Assembly: GCF_046054155.1 (NCBI RefSeq)
Contig: NZ_JBEQCT010000001.1
Span: 558,001-622,000, forward strand
Length of the DNA stretch: 64,000 nucleotides
Direction: 5' to 3'
Source of the DNA: Celerinatantimonas yamalensis
Lineage (GTDB): Bacteria; Pseudomonadota; Gammaproteobacteria; Enterobacterales; Celerinatantimonadaceae
Part shown: one piece after another, positions 18,036 through 27,510 of the stretch
How positions within the stretch are numbered: position 1 is the first letter of the stretch
How the letters are laid out: each line of letters opens with the position of its first letter
Position numbers and translations under genes: made by a program
The notes under the pieces: model-generated
What the model saw: only the letters and a program-made list of their open reading frames with translations
Told to the model about the DNA's origin: nothing
The model's database searches: none

Positions 18036-18519
18036 ATGGCAAGTGACTGGATTAGCATTAACTATGCTAGTGTTGACAGGGTGTAGTAGTTTACCTAAAT
18101 CGGTTCAGTTGGCGTCTAATCAACAAAATATTGCCTATCAGAAAGCTTTTTTGCCAACAGCATTGAAACACACGGTCCTTTGGCAAGGGCAAATTGCACA
18201 AATTACGAATACTGATCAAAAAACACGGTTGCAAATAGTTTATCAACAACTGGATTATCAAGGCAACGTGGTTAATGACAACAGTGCAGGGCGATTCGTT
18301 GCGATCATTCCACAGTTTTTAGATCCAATGATTTATCGTCCTGGTCGTTCTATCTCAGTGAAAGGCGTCATTGATAGACCTATGGGAATTAGTGTCGGAC
18401 AATCGCATCAAAAAGTACCCGTTATTGAGGTCAAACAATTTTACTTATGGCCTATTGTCAAAGATAAGCCGCCAGAACATCCGTTCCGTGTTTTTGCCTC
18501 TGATTGTTTTTACCCGTAA
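18028..18519 (+). CDS. slp: Slp-family outer membrane lipoprotein
   Basis: A 163-residue lipoprotein with signal LALTMLVLTGCSS and the lipid-attachment Cys near residue 18. The mature part matches the Slp/YeaY family: LWQGQIAQITNTDQKTRLQIVYQQLD, GRFVAIIPQFLDPMIYRPGRSISVKG, PVIEVKQFYLWP. Position +2 after Cys is Ser, so outer membrane sorting is expected. The gene follows tsaB as yeaY does in E. coli, so this is the YeaY-type paralogue; its function is unknown. The ATG at 18028 is chosen because it begins the signal peptide. Confidence 0.87.
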   Translation: MLKWQVTGLALTMLVLTGCSSLPKSVQLASNQQNIAYQKAFLPTALKHTVLWQGQIAQITNTDQKTRLQIVYQQLDYQGNVVNDNSAGRFVAIIPQFLDPMIYRPGRSISVKGVIDRPMGISVGQSHQKVPVIEVKQFYLWPIVKDKPPEHPFRVFASDCFYP

Positions 18520-18666
18520 CTTTCTTTCTATTTATAGATCAAAAGGTATTGTCGAATTTTCATAAATGTTGACAGATCTTTTGAGTGCTTTACTGTTAAA
18601 ATAGCGGCTCATCTTAAGACGTAATAAAAGGCGGTGAACACTCATCGCCCGAAAGATAGGCCATTT

Positions 18667-19794
18667 ATGTGTTACCAAATGATTCAAACGCCTGAGCAAC
18701 TTGATGCGGTTTGTGCGTGCCTTCGGCAAAATGAAACAACATTAATGCTAGATACTGAATTCGTCCGCACCCGAACTTTCTATGCCAACTTAGGCCTTTT
18801 ACAAATTTTCGATGGCCATCAATGCTTCCTAGTCGATCCGCTACTTTGTGACTTAAACAATAGTGATTTTTGGTCATTGCTAACGCATCACCACTGGGTT
18901 TTACATGCATTTGGTGAAGATTTAGAAATTCTCAAACACCACGTGAGTCAGTTTGGTCTATCTATTTTTGATACCCAAATCGGCGCTGCTTTTTTAGGCC
19001 ATGGCATTAGCATGGGCTACCAAGCACTGATTCAAGAAACTGCTGGCGTGTTACTTGATAAAGGTGAATCGCGTACAGACTGGCTAGCACGGCCACTTAC
19101 CGCGCGACAACTAGATTATGCAGCCAAAGATGTCACCTATCTCTATCAGGCTTATCACACACTCATTGATACGTTAAAAACCCGTCACTTATATGACTTT
19201 GTGTTGGCTGAAAGTGCTCGTCTAGCAAAGCTACGCTGCCAAGAAAATGATCCACAAACCGCCTATTTGGACATCAAAAATGCCTGGCGCCTTACGCGCC
19301 AAGAGCTCGCTGTTTTACAAAAATTAGCGGCTTGGCGCCTTGAAACAGCAATCGCGAAAGATATGCCAGTTAATAATGTGGTACGCGAAGAAGCTCTTTG
19401 GCTCATGGCTAAAAATCAACCTGATCATAAAAATATGCTCAAAGAAACGGGAATTGCCCCCCAAGCATTTCGGATACATGGCGTGGCGTTATTGCGCTTG
19501 ATCAAGGAAGCGAAAGAGCTTGAGTCTGCGAATTGGCCTGAAAAGATTAAACGTCTGATCGACTTTCCTCATTACAAACAAACGTTACAACAAATCCGTG
19601 AAGCGATTACTCTCGTAGAGGTACAAACAACGATTCCCGCCGACGTACTGGCACCCAAGCGATTGATCCATGAACTATTGAATTGGCATTGGCAACTCAC
19701 AGATGAACAACGCGCTGATGAGCAAAACAAGCCGACTTTACTAAGCGGCTGGCGGTACTCTATTCTAGAGGCCTATTTACCTAAAATAGGATGA
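18667..19794 (+). CDS. rnd: Ribonuclease D
   Basis: A 375-residue DEDDy-type 3'-5' exoribonuclease acting in tRNA 3'-end maturation. Exo motifs: LMLDTEFVRTRTFY (Asp and Glu), VLHAFGEDLEIL (Asp) and LDYAAKDVTYLYQ (Tyr and Asp). Two C-terminal HRDC domains follow (about 205-290 and 300-375). The length equals that of E. coli RNase D. The ATG at 18667 (MCYQMIQTP) matches homologues. In enterobacteria fadD lies between slp and rnd; here only 147 bases separate them. Confidence 0.95.
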   Translation: MCYQMIQTPEQLDAVCACLRQNETTLMLDTEFVRTRTFYANLGLLQIFDGHQCFLVDPLLCDLNNSDFWSLLTHHHWVLHAFGEDLEILKHHVSQFGLSIFDTQIGAAFLGHGISMGYQALIQETAGVLLDKGESRTDWLARPLTARQLDYAAKDVTYLYQAYHTLIDTLKTRHLYDFVLAESARLAKLRCQENDPQTAYLDIKNAWRLTRQELAVLQKLAAWRLETAIAKDMPVNNVVREEALWLMAKNQPDHKNMLKETGIAPQAFRIHGVALLRLIKEAKELESANWPEKIKRLIDFPHYKQTLQQIREAITLVEVQTTIPADVLAPKRLIHELLNWHWQLTDEQRADEQNKPTLLSGWRYSILEAYLPKIG

Positions 19795-19795
19795 A

Positions 19796-19814
19796 GGCCT
19801 GCGTGATGCAGGCC
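19796..19814. terminator. GC-rich hairpin between convergent rnd and minE
   Basis: GGCCTGC (19796-19802) pairs with GCAGGCC (19808-19814) directly after rnd and before the minE stop. There is no T-run on either side, so it is a weak bidirectional terminator candidate. Confidence 0.45.
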
Positions 19815-19825
19815 AGATCATTGAG

Positions 19826-20098
19826 CTAGTCTTTCGGTTTAACTTCTTCAGATAACGTAATATTTAACTCCAAAACAGACAGGTCCTTCTCTCTGTTATC
19901 GAGAGATACTTGGATCTGCTCTGGGTCAATTTTTACATAACGCTGGATGACTAGTAGAATATCCTGTTTAAGTGCAGGTAAGTAATCAGGTCCTGAGCGC
20001 TCATTACGTTCATGGGCAACGATAATTTGTAATCGTTCCTTGGCTAGTTTCGCTGAGCTTGACTTGGGGCTACTGCGAAAGTAATCAATTAATGACAT
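19826..20098 (-). CDS. minE: Cell division topological specificity factor MinE
   Basis: A 90-residue protein. The N-terminal MSLIDYFRSSPKSSSAKLAKERLQIIVAHERN holds the membrane-targeting helix and MinD-contacting region; the C-terminal half is the dimerisation domain. MinE drives MinD off the membrane and restricts MinCD to the poles. It lies five bases after minD, as the last gene of minCDE. Confidence 0.96.
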   Translation of the reverse strand: MSLIDYFRSSPKSSSAKLAKERLQIIVAHERNERSGPDYLPALKQDILLVIQRYVKIDPEQIQVSLDNREKDLSVLELNITLSEEVKPKD

Positions 20099-20103
20099 TA
20101 TTT

Positions 20104-20916
20104 CTAACCTCCGAAGATCCGGCTAAATAGACCTTTTTTCTCTTCGTTTAAAAACCGCAGTTCTACAGGATTGCCTAATAAGCGCTCGACGGCATCTTGA
20201 TAGGCTTGTCCTGCATCACTCTCTGTATCTAAAATTACCGGTTCACCTGAGTTAGACGCCTTCAAAACTGATTGAGACTCAGGAATAACACCAAGCAATG
20301 GAACCGCTAAAATATCATTGACATCGTCAACGCTTAACATATCACCTCTATTGACTCGTGATGGACTGTAACGGGTGAGTAAAAGATGCTCTTTGACCGG
20401 ATCTAAGCCTTGCTCTGCTCGGCGGGATTTGCTCGATAGCATACCGAGAATACGATCTGAGTCGCGAACAGATGAGACTTCAGGGTTTGTTGTAACAATG
20501 GCCTCATCAGCAAAATACAGAGCTAATATCGCGCCAGCTTCAATCCCCGCGGGGGAGTCACAAAGAATATAATCAAATCCTTTTTCAGTGAGCTCATTGA
20601 TCACCCGTTCCACCCCTTCACGCGTTAAAGCATCTTTATCGCGTGTTTGTGATGCAGGTAAAACATACAATGAATCGATCCGCTTGTCTTTAATCATAGC
20701 TTGATTTAATGTAGCTTCCCCATTGATTACATTAACAAAATCATAAACGACACGTCTTTCGCAACCCATAATGAGGTCAAGGTTTCGTAGTCCAATATCA
20801 AAATCGATAATAATAGTTTTGTAGCCTTTTACAGCAAGGCCGGTTCCAATGGCGGCGCTGGAAGTGGTTTTTCCAACGCCGCCTTTACCTGAAGTCACAA
20901 CGATAACTTTGGTCAT
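20104..20916 (-). CDS. minD: Septum-site determining ATPase MinD
   Basis: A 270-residue ParA/MinD-family ATPase with deviant Walker A SGKGGVGKTT near residue 10, switch DFDIGLRNLDL and CDSPAGIE. The C-terminal amphipathic membrane helix EEKKGLFSRIFGG is intact. MinD recruits MinC to the membrane and oscillates with MinE. It is 15 bases downstream of minC. Confidence 0.97.
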   Translation of the reverse strand: MTKVIVVTSGKGGVGKTTSSAAIGTGLAVKGYKTIIIDFDIGLRNLDLIMGCERRVVYDFVNVINGEATLNQAMIKDKRIDSLYVLPASQTRDKDALTREGVERVINELTEKGFDYILCDSPAGIEAGAILALYFADEAIVTTNPEVSSVRDSDRILGMLSSKSRRAEQGLDPVKEHLLLTRYSPSRVNRGDMLSVDDVNDILAVPLLGVIPESQSVLKASNSGEPVILDTESDAGQAYQDAVERLLGNPVELRFLNEEKKGLFSRIFGG

Positions 20917-20931
20917 ATGATTCCTTCAAAT

Positions 20932-21603
20932 CTAATTGAGAGGCGCTATCTTTAATTGACGCGCTTCAAGTTCAATACTACATGCCTGCTGCCACATGGA
21001 CTGCAGGCTTTCAGATAATTGGTAATGACCCGCTACAGATACCAGCTCCGCTTGCAAATTTTGGCAACAGATCACACTACCTGTTTGTCCATTTGCGCCA
21101 GCAATAGCACGACCACGCAGAGCACCATAAATATGAATACTGCCATCGGCAATGATCTCAGCACCATTACTGACACTGCCTATCACCACTAAATCACACT
21201 CTTTGGCGTAAACTTGCTGCCCCGAACGGACTTGACCACGAATGATCCGTGGAGGTTGGGCCATGTTCGGCTCTTCAATCGGTTTAGGCTCTACATCACG
21301 ACCCGCGATCAAAACGGGAATCTTTGCATCTTGTGCTTGCGCTTTTTGTTCGCTATTTTGACATCCTGTAACCCCGACCATCACAAAACCAGTCTGTTTA
21401 ATATGCGTTTTCAATGCAATAAAATCGAGTGGGTGTTCCACTTGACTAACATTGACAATAACGGGCGCTGTGGAAAAAAACTTCGGTGCCTGCGCCATTT
21501 TATGATTAAGCACGTCTTCGACATGTTTTAAATCATCATCAATAAGATGAATGACCGAAATAGTAAATGTTGTTCCTTTAATTTCGACTTCTGGACTCGC
21601 CAT
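20932..21603 (-). CDS. minC: Septum-site determining protein MinC
   Basis: A 223-residue FtsZ-assembly inhibitor. The N-terminal domain (about 1-105) begins EIKGTTFTISVIHL. The C-terminal beta-helix (from about 120) shows RSGQQVYAKECDLVVIGSVSNGAEIIADGSIHIYGALRGRA, which binds MinD and forms the dimer. First gene of minCDE, divergent from ycgL. Confidence 0.95.
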   Translation of the reverse strand: MASPEVEIKGTTFTISVIHLIDDDLKHVEDVLNHKMAQAPKFFSTAPVIVNVSQVEHPLDFIALKTHIKQTGFVMVGVTGCQNSEQKAQAQDAKIPVLIAGRDVEPKPIEEPNMAQPPRIIRGQVRSGQQVYAKECDLVVIGSVSNGAEIIADGSIHIYGALRGRAIAGANGQTGSVICCQNLQAELVSVAGHYQLSESLQSMWQQACSIELEARQLKIAPLN

Positions 21604-21719
21604 GTGTTTAACTTATCCTATTATTCTAGTCTCTTTTATTTCTGCATTGTTGGAATGCGACCTATTTTGCTATAGTTTGCCTATTTATTGATGATGAAAC
21701 AACGGGAAGAGTATAAAAC

Positions 21720-22001
21720 ATGCTGTGTTACGTTTATAAAAGCTTAAAAAAAACTCAAACCTATCTTTATATAGCCAAACGTGACGATTTTAACGCCGTT
21801 CCTGAGCAATTATTAATGATGATAGGTAAACTACAATTATTTACTACAATTAATTTAGCCAAGCAACAGCTAGCAACGGCAAATACTGACAAAGTGATCG
21901 AATCATTGCATAAAGAAGGGTTTTATTTGCAACTTCCACCTCCACCTGAAAATGAGCTCGAAGCCTATAAAGCTCGTAAGGCCAATCACTGTGAAAATTA
22001 A
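21720..22001 (+). CDS. ycgL: YcgL domain protein
   Basis: A 93-residue conserved gammaproteobacterial protein of unknown function with the YcgL fold. Recognised by MLCYVYKSLKKTQTYLYI, FNAVPEQLLMMIG and the C-terminal EGFYLQLPPPPENELEAYKA. YcgL is regularly found divergent from minC, as here. It overlaps the next gene by 11 bases if that gene starts at GTG 21991. Confidence 0.92.
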   Translation: MLCYVYKSLKKTQTYLYIAKRDDFNAVPEQLLMMIGKLQLFTTINLAKQQLATANTDKVIESLHKEGFYLQLPPPPENELEAYKARKANHCEN

Positions 22002-22962
22002 ACAGCTAGGCTGGTTGGTGCTTTTATCTAGCGCATCGATGATGGCACAAGCAAACGATTTCCAGCAATTTGTTCAGACATTGCGCCAACAAGCTTTAGC
22101 TAATGGATTTTCGCAAACCTTAGTTGATGAAGCTTTTAGTGATGTCAAATTACGCCCAAAAGTTATCCATAGTGATAAGAATCAACCAGAATTTCGTTTA
22201 ACACTCGATACCTATTTACCAAGAGCACTCCCAGACTGGAAGGTCGCTAAAGCGCGGCAGTTATATAAAGAAAATTTACCTTTGCTCAAGAAGTTAGAAA
22301 AAAAATATGACGTTCAACCACGCTTTATCGTGGCGTTATGGGGAATAGAATCTAACTTTGGTGCACTCACTGGCCATTATGATGTGATGTCAGCGTTAAC
22401 ATCATTGGCATACAATGGGCGACGGCGCGATTTTTTTGAGCGTCAAATCACTGCTGCCTTGACGCTAATGCGCGATGACAAAATCAAACGGGAAACGCTG
22501 AAAGGCTCATGGGCAGGGGCTATGGGACAAGTTCAGTTTATGCCAGGAACCTATTTAGGCTATGCGGTTGATGAAGATGGTGACGGCCGGCGAGATATCT
22601 GGCACAGTGTTCCCGATGCGCTTGCGTCGGCGGCTAATTATCTACATCAGTTAGGTTGGCGTAGTGATATAACCTGGGGACGACAAGTTAAACTTCCAGT
22701 TCATTTTGACCTCAGTAGTGATGCGGTAAAGTCACCCAAATTACTCTCTGAATGGGAGGCGCTAGGTGTACGCCGTTACAATGGCGATGCACTCCCAACT
22801 CGTGCGATAAAAGCACGTTTAGTGATTCCTGATGATAAAAATGGACGTGTATATTTGGTCTATAAAGACTTTGATACGCTGCTAAAATGGAATCGTTCAA
22901 ATTATTTTGCGGTTACGGTGGGTACGCTTGCTGACCGAATCCGCTTTCTTTCAATAAAATGA
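21991..22962 (+). CDS. Periplasmic lytic murein transglycosylase, MltB-type
   Basis: A 323-residue exported enzyme predicted to cleave the MurNAc-GlcNAc bond of peptidoglycan with anhydro-muropeptide formation. The signal peptide is MKIKQLGWLVLLSSASMMAQA; there is no lipobox, so it is a soluble MltB-like (family 3) form. The catalytic Glu is in VALWGIESNFG, followed by GSWAGAMGQVQFMPGTY and the DEDGDGRRDIW loop. GTG 21991 is preferred because it begins the signal peptide and follows GTAAGG. An ATG 13 codons upstream inside ycgL is the alternative. It overlaps ycgM by four bases. Confidence 0.88.
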   Translation: MKIKQLGWLVLLSSASMMAQANDFQQFVQTLRQQALANGFSQTLVDEAFSDVKLRPKVIHSDKNQPEFRLTLDTYLPRALPDWKVAKARQLYKENLPLLKKLEKKYDVQPRFIVALWGIESNFGALTGHYDVMSALTSLAYNGRRRDFFERQITAALTLMRDDKIKRETLKGSWAGAMGQVQFMPGTYLGYAVDEDGDGRRDIWHSVPDALASAANYLHQLGWRSDITWGRQVKLPVHFDLSSDAVKSPKLLSEWEALGVRRYNGDALPTRAIKARLVIPDDKNGRVYLVYKDFDTLLKWNRSNYFAVTVGTLADRIRFLSIK

Positions 22963-23633
22963 TTATGAGCTATCAACACATTAATATAGAGGGTCATCCG
23001 ATCCCATACTCGCTAGGCAAAATTGTTTGCGTCGGACAAAACTATGCTGATCATATCCAAGAAATGAACAGTCAAACCAGCTCACAAGCGGTATTTTTTA
23101 TTAAACCGAGGACTGCTGCATGTCGTTTAAGCGATGACATCGTCCTCCCTAGCAATCAAGGAAGCTGTCACCATGAAATAGAGTTGGCATTATTAATCGG
23201 CCAACCACTTCACAGAGCGACTATCCAGAGCGCACAAGAATCGATTGTCGGCTATACACTAGCCATCGATTTAACGCTTCGAGATCTGCAAGCGCAGTTG
23301 AAGGCTCAAGGACATCCTTGGGAGAAAGCGAAAGGCTTTGATGGTGCAGCTCCATTAGGCCCATGGCTTCCTTATCAAGGCGAAAATCTTCAAGATATGA
23401 TCTTAGAATTGCGTAAAAATGGGCAAATTGTACAGCATAGTTCAACAGAATTGATGCTCCGGGACTGTATCACTTTGCTTAGCGAAGCCAGTCAGTATTT
23501 TAGCTTTGAGCCAGGCGATGTGTTATTAACAGGGACGCCTTCAGGAGTGGGTCCTTTAGTGCATGGTGACCACTTACAACTTCAATTATCCGATAAATTA
23601 TCAATTCAAACAAAGGTGCGCACACATGCTTAA
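22959..23633 (+). CDS. ycgM: Fumarylacetoacetate hydrolase family protein YcgM
   Basis: A 224-residue metal-dependent enzyme of the FAH superfamily. Visible motifs: GKIVCVGQNYADHIQEM, FFIKP, the metal ligands in CHHEIELALLIG and the Asp in YTLAIDLTLRDLQ, KGFDGAAPLGPW and LLTGTPSGVGPL. Substrates of the YcgM group are acylpyruvates or oxaloacetate tautomers; the exact one is not readable. It sits between a transglycosylase and ycgN with overlaps on both sides. Confidence 0.9.
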   Translation: MIMSYQHINIEGHPIPYSLGKIVCVGQNYADHIQEMNSQTSSQAVFFIKPRTAACRLSDDIVLPSNQGSCHHEIELALLIGQPLHRATIQSAQESIVGYTLAIDLTLRDLQAQLKAQGHPWEKAKGFDGAAPLGPWLPYQGENLQDMILELRKNGQIVQHSSTELMLRDCITLLSEASQYFSFEPGDVLLTGTPSGVGPLVHGDHLQLQLSDKLSIQTKVRTHA

Positions 23634-24087
23634 TGATCCTCTTTTTTGGCAAAATAAGTTGCTAGCGCAGATGAATGATGAAGAGTGGGAGGCACTTTGT
23701 GACGGATGTGGTAAGTGCTGTTTAGCCAAAGTAATTGATGATGACACCGATAAACTTTATTTCACTGATATAAGCTGTCAATTACTCAATCAAAAAAGCT
23801 GCCAATGCAGTGATTATCCGAATCGATTTACAAAAGTTGATGATTGCGTCAAGATAAGTTTGGCTCACCGAGAATCATTTCAATGGCTGCCGCCGAGCTG
23901 TGCTTATCGTCGTTTAGATGAAGGTCGAGGGCTTCCCATTTGGCATCCTTTACGCCATGGCGGTAAAAAATCGCAGATGCATAAGGTAGGAGCGTCCATT
24001 CGTGGTAAAACCATCAGTGAAACAGCGATCAATGGTGATCTACAAGATTTCATTGCATGGTGGCCGTTGGATGAATGTGAAGATTAA
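23626..24087 (+). CDS. ycgN: YcgN family cysteine-cluster protein
   Basis: A 153-residue protein (UPF0260). The Cys-rich CDGCGKCCLAK near residue 23 and the following CQLLNQKSCQCSDY are conserved and suggest a metal or iron-sulphur site. FEWLP-type (FQWLPPSCAYR) and LPIWHPL motifs complete the family signature. Function unknown. The ATG at 23626 overlaps ycgM by eight bases; a longer frame from 23563 is rejected because the added residues lie inside ycgM. Confidence 0.9.
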   Translation: MLNDPLFWQNKLLAQMNDEEWEALCDGCGKCCLAKVIDDDTDKLYFTDISCQLLNQKSCQCSDYPNRFTKVDDCVKISLAHRESFQWLPPSCAYRRLDEGRGLPIWHPLRHGGKKSQMHKVGASIRGKTISETAINGDLQDFIAWWPLDECED

Positions 24088-24397
24088 TCACGTTAGCGTT
24101 TTTATACGGTTAGGGAGATATAGTAGCCGAATATAACTATCTATACTCACTGTCATAATACCAATCTTGGACATTCTTCAATGTGATGGTTGCAACTCGC
24201 TTGGTCGACAGAACTGTTCTGATGATAACGAAGATAGCGATACTCAGTTGATGAGGCATTTACCAATCAAAGCGACCCATACTTAGCCATGTGAGCCGAG
24301 TATTGGATAGAAAAATCGTGAGTCAATGGCGTATCGAAGTGCTAAAGAACTGCAAACTAAGATCCCAGCATGAATATTCAGCTGGGGTCTAGACCAA
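24088..24397. other. Intergenic stretch between convergent ycgN and dsbB
   Basis: 310 bases without a supported gene. A stem-loop at 24361-24388 pairs ATCCCAGC-type and GCTGGGGT arms and lies just after the dsbB stop on the minus strand, a plausible terminator without a clean T-run. I see nothing else recognisable. Confidence 0.4.
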
Positions 24398-24904
24398 TTA
24401 GCGGCGAAATTGGCTCACTAAAATCATCAAAGCCATAATAGTATAGATAGCAAAAGCAACTATTAACCACTGCGGCATACTCCAATTAAGCAGTTTCCAC
24501 ACGATCACTGCACAATCGCCATGCGGCTGAAACATCCACGGAAACCAATGATTCAGAGGCAGCCAACTGGGAAAATGAGGAAATGGGCTACAAATTGCAA
24601 ATGGCGATGGGTGTAACTGTATTTGCACATGTTGCCATGCAAGCACTAATCCCCAACTGCTCGATGCTAGAAAACCCATGGTACTAATCAAGCGTGCTAA
24701 AAAGAGTGTAGGCCCAATGGCACCAACCAATCCTGCGAGAAGGACCCCTAGCATCGCCGTACGCTCATAGATGCACATAACACAAGGGACGAGCTGCTTG
24801 CCATATTGAAAATACAATGCAGCTAGTTCAAATACTAACGCACTAAATGATAGCAGTAGCCAAGGGCTTCGATGATAAGACCATTTTTTTAATAAGTTAA
24901 ACAC
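24398..24904 (-). CDS. dsbB: Disulfide bond formation protein DsbB
   Basis: A 168-residue inner membrane quinone reductase that reoxidises DsbA. It has four membrane helices. The first redox pair is in PCVMCIYER (CXXC); the second is split across the periplasmic loop, in FAICSPF and HGDCAV. Starts at GTG; no in-frame ATG fits. It lies downstream of nhaB, as in E. coli, with an inverted repeat between. Confidence 0.95.
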   Translation of the reverse strand: MFNLLKKWSYHRSPWLLLSFSALVFELAALYFQYGKQLVPCVMCIYERTAMLGVLLAGLVGAIGPTLFLARLISTMGFLASSSWGLVLAWQHVQIQLHPSPFAICSPFPHFPSWLPLNHWFPWMFQPHGDCAVIVWKLLNWSMPQWLIVAFAIYTIMALMILVSQFRR

Positions 24905-24926
24905 CCATCAATCCTCTTCAAAGAGA

Positions 24927-24959
24927 TAAACAAAAGGACTAAGCCAGCCCTTTTGTTTA
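24927..24959 (-). terminator. Inverted repeat between nhaB and dsbB
   Basis: TAAACAAAAGG pairs with CCTTTTGTTTA (11 bp) around an 11-base loop. On the minus strand the second arm is T-rich, so it could act as a partial terminator after nhaB. Confidence 0.55.
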
Positions 24960-24965
24960 CTAAAC

Positions 24966-26552
24966 TTAATGTCCAATTGCTGCGGCAGCAGCCTTCGCTG
25001 CATGGTGGATCAGCAGACCATTATGATAAAACAGATCGGTCAGTGGTATCAGTAAATAATTTACACATAATAACCCCACAACAATCAGCACGATGGTATA
25101 AGGAAGAGCCATGAACACCATCCGACCATACGATAGCCGCAACAAAGGGGCAAGTGAGGAGGTTAATAAGAATAGAAAAGCGGCTTGACCATTAGGCGTT
25201 GCAACAGAAGGGAGGTTTGTTCCGGTATTAATCGCAACCGCTAGCATATCAAACTGATCACGAGTAATTTGACCATCCATCAATGCTGAGCGAACTTCAT
25301 TGATATAGACCGTGCCAACGAAGACATTATCTGAAACCATCGATAAAACTCCATTCGCTAAGTAAAATGCCACAAGTTGTGCGTGACCTTCCTGTTCCAA
25401 TACCCAATGAATAATGGGTTTGAACAGGTGTAAGTCAATGATGACTGCAACGATTGAGAAAAATATAGCCAGTAATGCGGTGAATGGCAGCGCCTCAGTA
25501 AAAGCTGCTCCAAGTTGATGCTCTTCATTAATTCCTGAAAATGTCGTGGCAAGAATAATGACAGATAGACCGACTAGACCAACGGCGGCAAGGTGTAACG
25601 CCAAAGCTACAATTAGCCATGCAGCAATCACAAGTTGGGCGCCAAGTCTCATTTTATCGCGTTTGGTTCGACGTTTATCGGCATAGGTTTCATAATCTTC
25701 CATCACGATGCGTACGCGATCAGGTAATAGACCACCATAACCAAACCAACCTGTTTTTTCTAAAATAACACACATGACTAACCCTAAAATAAGAACAGGG
25801 ATAGAAACTGGAGCCATTCGAATAAAAAATTCGGCGAAGTGCCAACCTGCCTGCTCGGCAATAATTAAATTTTGGGGTTCACCGACCATTGTGCAAACGC
25901 CACCTAAGGCAGTTCCCACTGAAGCATGCATCAATAGACTACGTAAAAAGGCCCGGAATCCTTCGAGATCTTGATGGGTTAATTCTCCCCTGAGTTGATC
26001 ATCTTGAGTATGATCATGTTCAAGATGAAAATCTTTACCTGAAGCGACTTTATGATAAATGGCATAAAAACCAACAGCGACACTGATCACAACAGCGATC
26101 ACGGTTAAGGCATCAAGAAACGCGGATAAAAATGCAGAAGTTCCGCAAAAAGCTAACGATAGGGCGACTTTGCTACGAATATGGGTAAGCATCTTCGTAA
26201 ACACAAATAGCAACAGCTCTTTCATGAAGAAGATGCCAGCAACCATGAAGATCAAAAGCAAGATTACTTCAAAATTAGCGATTAACTCATGCTTAACGGT
26301 TTCTGTTGATGTCATTCCTATAGCAATAGCTTCAATGGCCAACAACCCGCCTGGCTGCAACGGGTAACACTTCAGCGCCATTGCGAGTGTGAATATGAAC
26401 TCAATCACCAAAATCCAGCCAGAAACAAATGGGTCCACAGCAAAGAGAATAGGATTGATGACTAGGAACGTAAGAATTGTTTGTTTGTACCACCTTGGAG
26501 AGCTTCCAAGGAAGTTCTTGGCGAGGGCGTTCAGAAACGTATCGTTCATCAT
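24966..26552 (-). CDS. nhaB: Na+/H+ antiporter NhaB
   Basis: A 528-residue inner membrane antiporter with about 12 membrane helices. Near-identical family blocks: FIFTLAMALKCYPLQPGGLLAIEAIAIGMTS, DALTVIAVVISVAVGFY, GTALGGVCTMVGEPQNLIIA and INTGTNLPSVATPNGQAAFLFLLTS. It exports sodium and helps pH and salt homeostasis. In E. coli fadR is the divergent neighbour; here the upstream 1.2 kb contains no intact gene. Confidence 0.97.
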   Translation of the reverse strand: MMNDTFLNALAKNFLGSSPRWYKQTILTFLVINPILFAVDPFVSGWILVIEFIFTLAMALKCYPLQPGGLLAIEAIAIGMTSTETVKHELIANFEVILLLIFMVAGIFFMKELLLFVFTKMLTHIRSKVALSLAFCGTSAFLSAFLDALTVIAVVISVAVGFYAIYHKVASGKDFHLEHDHTQDDQLRGELTHQDLEGFRAFLRSLLMHASVGTALGGVCTMVGEPQNLIIAEQAGWHFAEFFIRMAPVSIPVLILGLVMCVILEKTGWFGYGGLLPDRVRIVMEDYETYADKRRTKRDKMRLGAQLVIAAWLIVALALHLAAVGLVGLSVIILATTFSGINEEHQLGAAFTEALPFTALLAIFFSIVAVIIDLHLFKPIIHWVLEQEGHAQLVAFYLANGVLSMVSDNVFVGTVYINEVRSALMDGQITRDQFDMLAVAINTGTNLPSVATPNGQAAFLFLLTSSLAPLLRLSYGRMVFMALPYTIVLIVVGLLCVNYLLIPLTDLFYHNGLLIHHAAKAAAAAIGH

Positions 26553-27085
26553 GATTACTTTTACTTCCTTTGGGGTAATTTATCCATAAATTATGACATC
26601 GAATTAAGTGATCTCAACTAAGATAACGATGGGCATTGACGCTCATCGTTGCTAAGCCGTATCGCGTCAACTATCGCAAGCTGTTTGATCGCAGACGAGT
26701 GTATATAATAGATTACCTGATAATACAGGAAACCTAAATAATCTCTCTAGAAGTCCAGACTGTTACAGTAATTGATAAGTCATCAGCTTGCCATTCTAAA
26801 TTAAAAAAGGGGTTCAAAAAAACCAATAACTATGGATATGATCGATAAATCATCCCAAACATTGATAAATATTAAATTTTCATCGATTTTGCCACAGCTA
26901 TCTATCATTTCAAGAAGATAATATCAATATATCCACATCAAAATCGCATAAAAAATGAGCTTAAACTTTAACTTATAGAGCGTAATCACTACATTGTTTA
27001 TCAAATCGATCAAATACAGTAAAAGTGCTGTTCGTCCGAAGATCTATAGGTTCCAACAAAATACATATTATCCAAAAAAGCGACA

Positions 27086-27510
27086 TTAGTGTTTAATTGG
27101 GCAACGAATCGAATACTGGCTCGTGATGTCTTTATCCTGTTGCCAGTTAGCGTTTTCTGGTAGGCGAGGAGTCAGGGCATTCAATAAATCATGAAGTGCT
27201 CCTTGTTGCACTCACCTATTGGCGATTCTCTGATATAGCTATTCTTCATTCAAAACATTGAAGGCTTGAGTATCAAATAGAGCAATTCGATTCAACCATT
27301 CAATAGAATAATTCTCTGTTGGCTTATCGAATGAACGCTGCTCAATAGCGTCGATTCTACCTATTTGTTTTATTGCTCGGTTTTTAACTTCAACTGAGCG
27401 TATCGAATGCAACCATCAGAACCATTTAAGCCCGATGTGCTCTTTCATGATCAAAGTCATCGATGCCATTAAAACGTTGTAAATACCATCAATAAGGCAA
27501 AACGCACTTA
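27086..27510 (-). pseudogene. Decayed reading frame of unknown family
   Basis: On the minus strand one frame reads about 140 codons of protein-like sequence, broken by only three stops. Segments include LSAFCLIDGIYNVLMASMTL, IRSVEVKNRAIKQIGRIDA, YSIEWLNRIALFDTQAFNVL and GALHDLLNALTPRLPENANW, ending in TAA at 27086. The balanced composition and low stop density in AT-rich DNA suggest a former gene. The family is not recognised, and it does not look like FadR. Confidence 0.35.

Noticed and set aside
24088..24397. Possible insertion-sequence remnant after ycgN
   Set aside because: No transposase-like segment could be read in any frame, and no terminal repeats are visible.
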